A stretch of DNA of 7,167 nt. Origin: an uncultured Chloroflexota bacterium. GTDB taxonomy: Bacteria; Chloroflexota; Dehalococcoidia; SAR202; UBA11138. Below the pieces are notes generated by a model. The model was not told the origin of the DNA. It made no database searches and saw only the letters and a program-made list of their open reading frames with translations. The DNA lies in NCBI GenBank assembly GCA_913046025.1, contig CAJWRP010000106.1:1-7167 (forward strand). Reading direction: 5' to 3'. The position numbers and the translations under genes are program-made. Shown here piece by piece: positions 1-4,971 of the stretch. The stretch's first letter is position 1, and every line of letters begins with the position of its first letter.

Positions 1-2
1 GC

Positions 3-53
3 AATATTGATGAATCAACAGGAGCCTATGTCATCACTATCTCCGGACAATAA
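3..53 (+). CDS. C-terminal tail of an unidentified protein (partial)
   Basis: Reading from base 3 gives 16 residues ending in ...GAYVITISGQ and then TAA at 51-53. The alternating polar/hydrophobic beta-strand character fits the end of a real protein better than the other two frames, of which one hits stops at once. The piece is too short to assign a family. The other possible frame (base 1, stop at 58-60) reads a less protein-like peptide. Everything upstream is outside the window. Confidence 0.3.
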   Translation, partial: NIDESTGAYVITISGQ

Positions 54-156
54 CCTCCGATAGCATCCTCGCTATTCATCCAACAGCCCAATAGCTTCCT
101 CTAGGTGATTAGCTGCAACTTATGAAACCTGCGTGGAAAACTAATTAGTCAGTAGC

Positions 157-220
157 TTAGGTAATTATCGACCTAATCCGGCTAGAACCTAACGGCTAGG
201 AATCCCATGGGGGATTAGGT
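157..220 (+). promoter_or_regulatory. Structured leader with two mutually exclusive stems, upstream of the thioesterase
   Basis: ACCTAATCC (171-179) pairs perfectly with GGATTAGGT (212-220), a 9-bp stem. Its first six bases can instead pair with TTAGGT (157-162) across an 8-nt loop, so the two hairpins cannot coexist. Within the long loop, CCTA (188-191) can pair with TAGG (197-200). The arrangement resembles an attenuator or switch about 80 nt upstream of the start at 301, but no known riboswitch class is recognised. The same stretch carries copy A of a repeat found again at about 1895 and 1981, so a mobile or structural repeat is the competing explanation. Confidence 0.35.
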
Positions 221-226
221 ACAGTT
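180..226 (+). repeat. Intergenic repeat, copy A (GGCTAG...CCCATGGGG...TTAGGTACA)
   Basis: Contains GGCTAGGAATCCCATGGGG at 194-212, followed by GATTAGGTACA. The word GGCTAG also occurs 14 nt earlier (180-185), giving a degenerate internal duplication. Copies B (about 1895) and C (about 1981) share GGCTAG, three purines, TCCCATG and a downstream TACAA-like word. All three copies are in the same orientation and in non-coding DNA. Function unknown: a miniature mobile repeat or a structured RNA domain. Confidence 0.5.
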
Positions 227-300
227 GGTGGTATAGATTTATACATCCGATCCGCATGGTAGCCTTAGTGGGTCCTACTAAATACTAGAGTTAAAAATAA

Positions 301-1170
301 ATGAATGAATCAGTAATTCAACAGGCATTTTTCGAAAGAGATCCCAATAAATCAAACTTGTATTATCCAACTGTCCATGCAAGGGGTCCTTGGGATCCAT
401 CTACACTTCATGGCAGGGTTATTTCGGGCTTGCTGGCATATGAAGCGGAAACTAATCACAACACACCGCAAGAGATTGAAGATTTTCAAGTGTCCAGGGT
501 TACTGTGGATATGTTCAGGGTTCCTCCTATGGCTCCGTTGATGTTAGGGGGAGAAGTAGTAAGAACAGGTCGGAGGATCAAGGTAATTGATGTGCATGTA
601 ACCACAGAATATCCCGATATAGGATGGATTGAAATTGCCAGAGCAACCGTGGTTATGTTGCGAAAAACCCAGAATCCTAATGGCACGATCTGGACCACTC
701 CTAAGTGGGACATTAATGCGCCTGACGAAAATCTCCCCATGCCTTCCGAAATTGATGGAAGAAAACCAACAAAAGGACACAAACCTATATGGCAAACACT
801 GGAAGTTACGCCTGGTTCCCCTCATCAGCCTATTCAGTCGGGTACTGGTGGCACCATAGGGCGGCGGCGTGCGTGGATCAGGGAGATACATGAACTAATC
901 GCAGGTGAAATTACCAGTCCAATTGTAAGAGTCGCGCAAGTGGCCGATGTTGCTAATCCCTTCGCTAATTCAGGAACTCACGGACTCGTTTATATTAATG
1001 CTGATGTGTCTCTTTACCTGCACAGAAACCCAGAAGGTAATTGGATAGGTACAGAGAATTCTTATCATGATGCAGATAACGGGACGGCAGTAGGAACGGT
1101 AACTTTATATGACAAAACGGGAAATATAGGAAGTGCGACTGTTTGTGGTTTGGCTCAGGTTCCTATTTAG
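301..1170 (+). CDS. Acyl-CoA thioesterase-like protein, double-hotdog fold
   Basis: A 289-residue protein that I read as a TesB-like thioesterase-superfamily member, expected to hydrolyse acyl-CoA esters in the cytoplasm. The first hotdog shows LHGRVISGLLAYEAE (36-50), matching the buried central helix of the family, then a strand pair with RVTVDMFRVPPMAPL (66-80) and VVRTGRRIKVIDVHV (86-100). The second hotdog near the C-terminus has FANSGTHGLVYINADVSLYL (221-240), HRNPEGNWIG and TLYDKTGNIGSA (268-279), the usual R-x-P-x-G-x-W-I and YD-x-x-G-x-x-G pattern. Length fits a complete double-hotdog protein. ATG 301 is the only sensible start, yet no Shine-Dalgarno is visible in the A-rich stretch before it; a leaderless or weakly initiated message is possible. 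Substrate is unknown, and some relatives lack demonstrated thioesterase activity. Confidence 0.75.
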   Translation: MNESVIQQAFFERDPNKSNLYYPTVHARGPWDPSTLHGRVISGLLAYEAETNHNTPQEIEDFQVSRVTVDMFRVPPMAPLMLGGEVVRTGRRIKVIDVHVTTEYPDIGWIEIARATVVMLRKTQNPNGTIWTTPKWDINAPDENLPMPSEIDGRKPTKGHKPIWQTLEVTPGSPHQPIQSGTGGTIGRRRAWIREIHELIAGEITSPIVRVAQVADVANPFANSGTHGLVYINADVSLYLHRNPEGNWIGTENSYHDADNGTAVGTVTLYDKTGNIGSATVCGLAQVPI

Positions 1171-1233
1171 AGCTAACCGCTGTTTTTCTTTGAATACCCC
1201 AGACGGATTATGATGGACAAACGAGTTCAACGA

Positions 1234-1281
1234 TGCTTTGCAAGCAGGGGATCAGGGGTTCGAATTCCCTAAGCTCCACCA
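1234..1281 (+). ncRNA. tRNA-like 3' end resembling tmRNA (ssrA); fragment, possible att scar
   Basis: AGGGG (1254-1258), TTCGAAT (1259-1265) and TCCCT (1266-1270) form a T-arm with a canonical 7-nt loop and one G-U pair. It is followed by a 7-nt acceptor strand AAGCTCC (1271-1277), discriminator A and encoded CCA (1279-1281). The ending AGCTCCACCA is typical of tmRNA. The expected 5' partner (GGAGCTT or GGGGCTT) and a D-arm are not found at tRNA distance upstream, and the thioesterase occupies the space where the body of tmRNA would lie. TGCTT/AAGCA (1234-1246) forms a small hairpin just before the T-arm. A displaced ssrA 3' end is what site-specific integration into ssrA leaves behind, but no integrase or second copy is in the window. 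Confidence 0.5.
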
Positions 1282-1383
1282 CAATGCTAGGCGCGAAATA
1301 GCCCCCTAAGAGAGATTATGGGTACTCCACACCGAATAACTGTCATAAATTTGTTTTCGATTTATTTGGCCATGGGACATTAG

Positions 1384-1803
1384 ATGAATAGCCGTTTGCC
1401 AGACAAAGTGATTTTCTTTGATGGTTATTGCGTCGCTTGTAATAAGATGGTGGATTTCTTACTAGATAAAGATTCAGTCGGGTCGTTCAGATTCGCAACT
1501 CTACAATCAGAGATCGCCAAGATTACCCTTCCAGCATCCGGCTATCCGCTCCAATCTGTACAGAATTTGGATAATGTGGTCTATATAAGGCTTGGAAAAT
1601 TAATAATCAAATCTGATGCTATTTTATCTATAGCGGTCGACATTGGCGGCCTATACAAGGCTACAGCTCTCTTGTACGTGATACCAAAGTGGATCAGAGA
1701 TATGATTTACGATGCGTTTGCACAACGTCGATATGGTTGGTTTGGGAAGAATGAGTTTTGCCGTGTTCCTACTACAAACGAATTAACCAGATTCCTAGAC
1801 TAG
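1384..1803 (+). CDS. DCC-family thiol-disulfide oxidoreductase-like protein (DUF393)
   Basis: A 139-residue protein with the family signature near the N-terminus: a VIFFDGYCVACN block at 9-20, giving a CxxC pair at Cys16 and Cys19 after the conserved FDG. The family is named for its D-C-C pattern and is predicted to have a thioredoxin-like redox fold. The C-terminal block RYGWFGKNEFCRVP (116-129) matches the usual R-Y-x-W-F-G-K ending, and its Cys126 is a third cysteine. Length is normal for the family, so the gene looks intact. GGGA sits about 10 nt before the ATG as a weak ribosome site. The gene is AT-rich (18 of 60 bases G or C in 1561-1620 by hand count), unlike the right half of the window. 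Partner and substrate are unknown. Confidence 0.85.
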   Translation: MNSRLPDKVIFFDGYCVACNKMVDFLLDKDSVGSFRFATLQSEIAKITLPASGYPLQSVQNLDNVVYIRLGKLIIKSDAILSIAVDIGGLYKATALLYVIPKWIRDMIYDAFAQRRYGWFGKNEFCRVPTTNELTRFLD

Positions 1804-1883
1804 TTTGTTATGGCGTCTTCAAAACCAGTATTCCTTCTCAGAATAGCCTTATAAGCCTTAGTAACATCCTTGCAGTCTACTGA

Positions 1884-1934
1884 TGTATCCTCGTGGCTAG
1901 GGGTCCCATGAGAGATACAACGTCCCTAAGGTTG
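1884..1934 (+). repeat. Intergenic repeat copy B inside a strong stem-loop
   Basis: TGTATC (1884-1889) and CTCGTGG (1890-1896) pair with CCATGAG (1906-1912) and GATACA (1914-1919): 13 pairs with one G-U and one bulged A, enclosing a 9-nt loop CTAGGGGTC. CAAC (1918-1921) and GTTG (1931-1934) can form a second small hairpin. The shared repeat word GGCTAG-GGG-TCCCATG spans the loop and inner stem. No T-run follows, so it is not a simple intrinsic terminator for the DCC gene. The 1804-2021 interval shows no convincing gene. Confidence 0.5.
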
Positions 1935-1980
1935 TAATGCCTCTTTACTGACATCCTAGGGCCTCAGAGGGCTATCCAGC

Positions 1981-2010
1981 GGCTAGAAGTCCCATGGGGT
2001 TAGTACAACG
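1981..2010 (+). repeat. Intergenic repeat, copy C
   Basis: GGCTAGAAGTCCCATGGGG (1981-1999) followed by TTAGTACAACG. It begins 86 nt after the GGCTAG of copy B. Compared with copy A, it lacks a few bases after the CCCATGGGG palindrome but keeps TTAG-TACA. Its outer stem is weaker than in A and B: CTATCC about 1972-1977 against GGTTAG at about 1998-2003, with one mismatch. It lies immediately before the lipoprotein pseudogene and may have been part of that gene's leader. Confidence 0.45.
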
Positions 2011-2021
2011 GGGGTAGGGAG

Positions 2022-2367
2022 ATTAATCTCAAGCTCACAACATCATTTCTTCTACCAACAGCATTTATGTAGCTGCTGGTAGCTTGTGGCGCGGATGCTC
2101 AGCCATCACCTACGGCTTCTCCAACGGCTGTGCCCATGCCAAGACCTGCGTCGATACCAACGCCTGTCCAAGGTATTCCACTTAAGAGCGCATCCGCAAT
2201 TACCTCACTGCCCTCTAGCAAGGTATCAATACACATACGGAAATGTACGGAACAGGCGCTGACCCTAATATTATCACGCTTGGCCCCGAAGTTGGTGGTC
2301 ATCCATGTTGAGGACAGGGACCACCTAGACCGTAAATATGAGATTCAAGCGGGCTTTGGTTGACTAA
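2022..2367 (+). pseudogene. Decayed lipoprotein gene, possibly cupredoxin-like
   Basis: One frame reads INLKLTTSFLLPTAFM, a TAG (2070-2072), then LLVACGADAQPSPTASPTAV: a hydrophobic signal segment, a lipobox (LVAC) and a Pro/Thr/Ser linker, as in exported lipoproteins. The TAG sits inside the signal peptide and no good start precedes it (ATT at 2022 is where a start would fall). After the linker the best protein-like text jumps frames: EMYGTGADPNIITL (from 2240), KLVVIHVED (about 2286-2312), then GTT-TAG-TVNMRFKRALVD (2317-2364) before TAA at 2365. Read together these recall a copper-binding cupredoxin strand order in which the TAG at 2326 replaces a Trp codon. That family guess is tentative. 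A GTG at 2130 opens 77 codons, but they cover only the linker and mixed frames. Confidence 0.4.
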
Positions 2368-2401
2368 ACTGAGCATTTACCACTGCGTGAAAACCCAAGC
2401 C

Positions 2402-2430
2402 TTGACCCTCCACTACGCCCCTGCTAAACT
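2402..2430 (+). promoter_or_regulatory. Candidate sigma-70-type promoter for the OsmC gene
   Basis: TTGACC at 2402-2407 (5 of 6 matches to TTGACA) and TAAACT at 2425-2430 (4 of 6 matches to TATAAT) are separated by exactly 17 nt. Transcription would begin near 2437, leaving a leader of about 95 nt before the ATG at 2532. It is the best-spaced promoter pair seen in the window, and gives the selenoprotein gene its own transcript. Confidence 0.45.
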
Positions 2431-2437
2431 CACGCAA

Positions 2438-2451
2438 ATTCGATCGCGAAT
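2438..2451 (+). promoter_or_regulatory. Inverted repeat at the predicted transcription start (operator candidate)
   Basis: ATTCG-ATCG-CGAAT is a perfect 5-bp inverted repeat around a 4-nt centre, directly over the start predicted from the 2402-2430 promoter. A dyad in that position would suit a repressor. The palindrome at 5827-5838 (AAATTCGAATTT) uses the same ATTCG/CGAAT half-sites closed up. The regulator is unknown. Confidence 0.3.
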
Positions 2452-2459
2452 CCATTCAT

Positions 2460-2499
2460 GGCCGCACTGCCACAAGGGCCTTTTCCAGTAAGTGTGGCC
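2460..2499 (+). other. Leader hairpin upstream of the OsmC gene
   Basis: GGCCGCACT (2460-2468) pairs with AGTGTGGCC (2491-2499) over 9 bp with one G-U, leaving a 22-nt loop that contains GGGCC and TTTTCC. It lies in the predicted 5' leader, ending about 20 nt before the ribosome site. No T-run follows the stem, so it is not a classical terminator; a stabilising or regulatory leader structure is the likeliest role. Confidence 0.35.
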
Positions 2500-2531
2500 A
2501 GCCGGACATCCAAAATAAAAAGGACAAGACT

Positions 2532-3053
2532 ATGACGACTGATATTCCGCATGAGGTGATTGGGCCAGAGCTGCCCGAGGGCGGCACCAAGCGCACCATG
2601 GTGGTCGACTGCGAGCACGTCGAGAAGATGCTGCACAAGGGCACGCGAAACCAGTTCACCATATACTCCGACGAGCCTGAGCGCATCGGCGGCGACGACA
2701 ACTATCCCTCGCCACTGGCTTACATTGTTTCCGGCATAGGATTCTGACTGCTTACCCAACTGAAGCGGTACGCTACTATGAGGAAAATTCCCATCGGCTC
2801 AGCTAAGGTCCACGTCGAGATGGACTACTATCTGTCAGGATCAGTCCTGGCTGGAACGGTCAACAGCGGCGTCACAGGTGTTCGCTCTGACTTCGAGGTC
2901 ACTAGCGACGCATCTGAAGACGAGATACTGAACGTCATCCGTTTGGCCAAGCGCGGCTGCTTCGCCGAGCGCCTGGTGGAGACGGCAGTACCCGTCCAGA
3001 GCATGCTAAAGCTGAACGGCAAAGAGGCAACCGCCCGGCTCAACGAGAGCTAA
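2532..3053 (+). CDS. OsmC-family peroxiredoxin-like protein, probable selenoprotein (Sec72)
   Basis: Translating through the in-frame TGA at 2745-2747 joins two open segments into one 173-residue protein. OsmC/Ohr-type proteins reduce organic hydroperoxides using a cysteine at the start of the long central helix and a second cysteine later. Here GGDDNYPSPLAYIVSGIGF (53-71) is followed by the TGA (72) and LLTQLKRYA (73-81), exactly the P-x-P...G-x-x-Cys-L-x-T-x-L-x-x-Y-A site, so the UGA stands where the catalytic Cys belongs. The second Cys is Cys143 (AKRGCFAERLVE). The frame stays open and conserved for 101 codons after TGA. AAGGA at 2520-2524, 7 nt before ATG, decides the start. A SECIS-like hairpin follows the TGA. 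Decay is the rival view, as both neighbours are pseudogenes, but those carry other lesions; no other break occurs here. Stop overlaps the pfkB remnant by 4 nt. Confidence 0.85.
2756..2783 (+). promoter_or_regulatory. Candidate bacterial SECIS element
   Basis: AGCG (2764-2767) pairs with CGCT (2771-2774), closing the 3-nt loop GTA; the loop starts 20 nt after the TGA. Bacterial SECIS elements are coding-region hairpins shortly downstream of UGA, with a small apical loop having G at its first or second position, as here (G2768). Below an A-A mismatch the stem continues discontinuously: G2762-C2776, U2761-A2778, C2760-G2780 and CC (2756-2757) with GG (2782-2783). An alternative hairpin, CTGCTT (2748-2753) with AAGCGG (2763-2768), competes for the same bases and sits too close to the UGA. 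Assignment is by eye. Confidence 0.6.
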
Positions 3054-3550
3054 CTTTTACTGGCTAGTTCGTCAGTAGTGGGAGGCGATGCTCCGATCCT
3101 GGTGCAGGCCAGAACTGTCACGCGATTGGCCTATGCCATTGCGTCCGTTAGCGGGCGCTCCGATATGGTAGACATCGCCTCCTGCGACAGCAGACCTTGC
3201 CCGAAGAGGTGCGCCAACAGTCCAGCGTTAAAGGCGTCGCCTGCTCCCACTGTGTTCGCAATTTGGATTGACACTCCGGGTGCGTCAGTCTCGCAGCGTA
3301 GTGTGTAGCCATTGGCTCGACGCCCTCCATGCGTCCCTACGACAACGACCGGCCCTAGATCCAGCCAACGCCTCGCTACGTCCTCAGGTTGCTGATCTAA
3401 AAACAACCAGGAGAGGTCTTGCTGGCTGACCTTGACCAGATTCGCAAAGGGCACCAAACTCTCTATTCGGCGAAGGTAAGCGTGACGACTAAGCAGCGAC
3501 GGCTTGAAGGCGGCACCATTATAATTCAGCTTCGTGATACTTGGCGCAAT
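3050..3550 (-). pseudogene. Truncated PfkB-family sugar kinase with internal stop
   Basis: The minus-strand frame is open from about 3550, with a TAA at 3551-3553, down to TAG at 3050-3052. It shows the C-terminal half of a ribokinase/fructokinase-like protein: KPSLLSRHAYLRRIESL, ANLVKVSQQDLSWL, VVVVGTHGGRRANGY, then NTVGAGDAFNAGLLAHL, which contains the GAGD anion hole with the catalytic Asp. PfkB proteins are about 300 residues; the first 130-150, including the N-terminal sugar-binding motifs, are missing. A TAG at 3131-3133 interrupts the frame, after which ANRVTVLACTRIGASPP (the normal PfkB ending) continues in frame. A TTG at 3457 would start only an internal piece. With both a 5' truncation and a nonsense codon this is a remnant, not a working kinase. 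It converges on the OsmC gene, overlapping its last 4 nt. Confidence 0.8.
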
Positions 3551-3570
3551 TTACAAATTTAATGAAATTT

Positions 3571-3586
3571 ACGAAACACACGAAAC
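3571..3586 (+). promoter_or_regulatory. Tandem ACGAAAC direct repeats upstream of the LLM gene
   Basis: ACGAAAC occurs at 3571-3577 and 3580-3586, a 9-bp period, inside an AT-rich patch (3547-3590) that also has ATTTAC twice and AAATTT twice. It lies 67 nt before the ATG at 3653 and just beyond the point where the kinase remnant is cut off. It could be a regulator site or part of the promoter for the LLM gene; TTGGCG (3541-3546) with TGAAAT 16 nt later is a weak promoter match. Confidence 0.25.
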
Positions 3587-3652
3587 CTTAATGGCTATGC
3601 CCCTCTATTGCCTGGAAAAGTCGGGCCGCCGTCCAACGACAAGGACTAACGT

Positions 3653-4597
3653 ATGAGATATGGCTTCTATCTGCCCCACAACGGGCCGACAGCCAAACCT
3701 GGCGACCTAAAACAGATAGCCCAAAAAGGTGACCGCCTAAGCTTTGACTGCATGGTTGTAGGTGACCACGTGATGGTGCCGCGCCAGTCGGATTCCCAGT
3801 ATCCATATTCAATTGGCAACCAGGTGCCCTGGGGAGACGACGGCGAGCATCTAGAACAACTAACCGAGCTTACCTTCCTGGCGGGTATCACTGAACACAT
3901 TCGCATAGTGCCCAGCGTGATGATTGTTCCCTACCGCAATCCGCTGTTAACGGCGAAGATGCTGGCAACGATGGACGTGTTATCTGAGGGTCGGCTTACC
4001 GTGGGAGTAGGCGTCGGCTGGCTAGAAGAGGAGTTCGAAGCCCTAGACACACCACCCTTTGCCGAGCGTGGAGCAGTGACCAACGAATACATTCTTGCTT
4101 TCAAGGAGCTTTGGACCAGCGACATCCCGACCTTCGAGGGGAAGTACTGCCAACTGTCCAACATTAGCTTCTCTCCCAAGCCGGTCCAGAAGCCTCACCC
4201 GCCGATATGGGTTGGTGGCAACAGCAGGCCCGCCATGCGTCGAGCGGTGGAACTAGGCGACGCGTGGCACCCGGTTGGCGCTACGCCAGCGACTCCACTG
4301 GAACCTGAAGAGCTATCCGCTAACCTTGAATATATAAAACGCCACGCCGACAAAATCGGTCGCGACCCGGCAGAGGTAGAAATCGCCATGAAGGCGCCGC
4401 TGTACGACAAAGAGGCAACAGCGTCGGGGCCGAGACGAAGATTCTCTGGCACCGCCAACCAGGTAGCGGAAGACATTGCTGTCTACTCCGATATTGGCGT
4501 CGGCCATCTTATTTTCGACACCCGCAGCGACGACCTGAGCCACTCCCTGGAGCGCATGGCCTGGCTGGCTGAAGACGTTATGCCACAGGTGAACTAA
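3653..4597 (+). CDS. LLM-class flavin- or F420-dependent oxidoreductase
   Basis: A 314-residue luciferase-like monooxygenase-fold protein. MRYGFYLPHNGP at the start, DCMVVGDHV (32-40), VMIVPYRNPLLTAKMLATMD (89-108), LSEGRLTVGVGVGW (110-123), FEGKYCQL (161-168) and HPPIWVGGNS (182-191) are the usual strand-end motifs of the TIM barrel. Such enzymes oxidise or reduce small organics with reduced FMN or coenzyme F420; this layout is closest to predicted F420-dependent oxidoreductases of the Rv2161c type, but the cofactor cannot be settled by eye. Length is normal and the frame intact. AAGGA (3641-3645), 7 nt before ATG, matches the OsmC gene's ribosome site. It is the first of three plus-strand catabolic genes; the 374-nt gap before the SDR argues against one tight operon. 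No signal peptide, so cytoplasmic. Confidence 0.88.
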   Translation: MRYGFYLPHNGPTAKPGDLKQIAQKGDRLSFDCMVVGDHVMVPRQSDSQYPYSIGNQVPWGDDGEHLEQLTELTFLAGITEHIRIVPSVMIVPYRNPLLTAKMLATMDVLSEGRLTVGVGVGWLEEEFEALDTPPFAERGAVTNEYILAFKELWTSDIPTFEGKYCQLSNISFSPKPVQKPHPPIWVGGNSRPAMRRAVELGDAWHPVGATPATPLEPEELSANLEYIKRHADKIGRDPAEVEIAMKAPLYDKEATASGPRRRFSGTANQVAEDIAVYSDIGVGHLIFDTRSDDLSHSLERMAWLAEDVMPQVN

Positions 4598-4737
4598 TCT
4601 ATTTGGCTACCCAGCCGCTGGCTCCGCTGCACAGGTAGAGTACATCTGACGAGGAATCAAACTTCACCAGCCCCGATCTGGGTTGAGTTACAAATCTGAC
4701 GCACTTAGATTGCCAGTACCACGTTATTTAGCCGCCC

Positions 4738-4743
4738 TATAAT
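4738..4743 (+). promoter_or_regulatory. Consensus -10 box, possible promoter of the SDR gene
   Basis: TATAAT matches the sigma-70 -10 consensus at all six positions. No good -35 lies 16-18 nt upstream; the nearest candidate, TTGCCA at 4710-4715, is 22 nt away, which is too far for a standard promoter. Transcription from here would give a leader of about 220 nt before the SDR start at 4972. Confidence 0.3.
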
Positions 4744-4845
4744 AGCTACTTGAGTGATTTGCTAGATGAGAGCCATGGTAGAGGTCCTACATCGTTATGT
4801 TAACCCTGCCGTGTTGTTGAGGCCCGGCATAGCCATTGCAACACT

Positions 4846-4872
4846 CGCCATCGCCACAGGAACGCGATGGCG
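4846..4872 (+). other. Strong 9-bp hairpin in the SDR upstream region
   Basis: CGCCATCGC (4846-4854) and GCGATGGCG (4864-4872) are perfect complements closing a 9-nt loop CACAGGAAC. There is no following T-run, so an intrinsic terminator is unlikely. It lies 99 nt before the SDR start and may be a leader structure or a repeat. Confidence 0.45.
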
Positions 4873-4971
4873 GCGGGCTTGATTACTGGTTGACCTGTAC
4901 GGAATTGAGTACCATATCGCTAGTGAATCGCGTCATCGCATTCCAGGACTATTTGAGAGGTAATCGAAGAA

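Larger units (their letters stand above)
4598..4971 (+). other. 374-nt intergenic region with hairpins and a -10 box; no gene seen
   Basis: No convincing coding frame was found here on either strand. It contains a perfect TATAAT at 4738-4743, an imperfect dyad around CCAG...CTGG near 4668-4690, the word pair CATGGTAG (4774-4781) and GGTCCTAC (4783-4790) that also occurs at 255-278, and a strong hairpin at 4846-4872. The likeliest reading is a promoter plus long structured 5' leader of the SDR gene. The LLM gene has no clear intrinsic terminator at its 3' end. Confidence 0.5.

Noticed and set aside
1195..1281. A complete tRNA gene ending at the CCA
   Set aside because: No 5' acceptor strand matching AAGCTCC and no D-arm or anticodon arm occurs 70-95 nt upstream; the nearest partial match (GAGCT at 1170) is too far away.
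1282..1383. Permuted two-piece tmRNA with its 5' part after the acceptor piece
   Set aside because: No 5' acceptor strand, no conserved pseudoknot text and no tag-peptide frame were found in the following sequence.
2130..2363. Independent 77-residue protein from GTG 2130
   Set aside because: The start lies within the Pro/Thr linker of a lipoprotein whose lipobox is upstream, and the later part looks like mixed frames of a decayed gene.
2532..3053. Two separate small genes, 71 and 91 residues, at 2532-2747 and 2778-3053
   Set aside because: They are in the same frame with only a TGA and ten sense codons between them, and neither half alone makes a complete OsmC fold; the ATG at 2778 has no ribosome site.
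3131..3133. TAG in the kinase as amber recoding (for example pyrrolysine)
   Set aside because: The gene also lacks its N-terminal half, and the position is not a catalytic or known pyrrolysine site, so decay is simpler.
3078..3308. Plus-strand frame of 76 codons
   Set aside because: It lies antisense to the GAGD region of the kinase remnant, which has clear family motifs; the plus frame has none.
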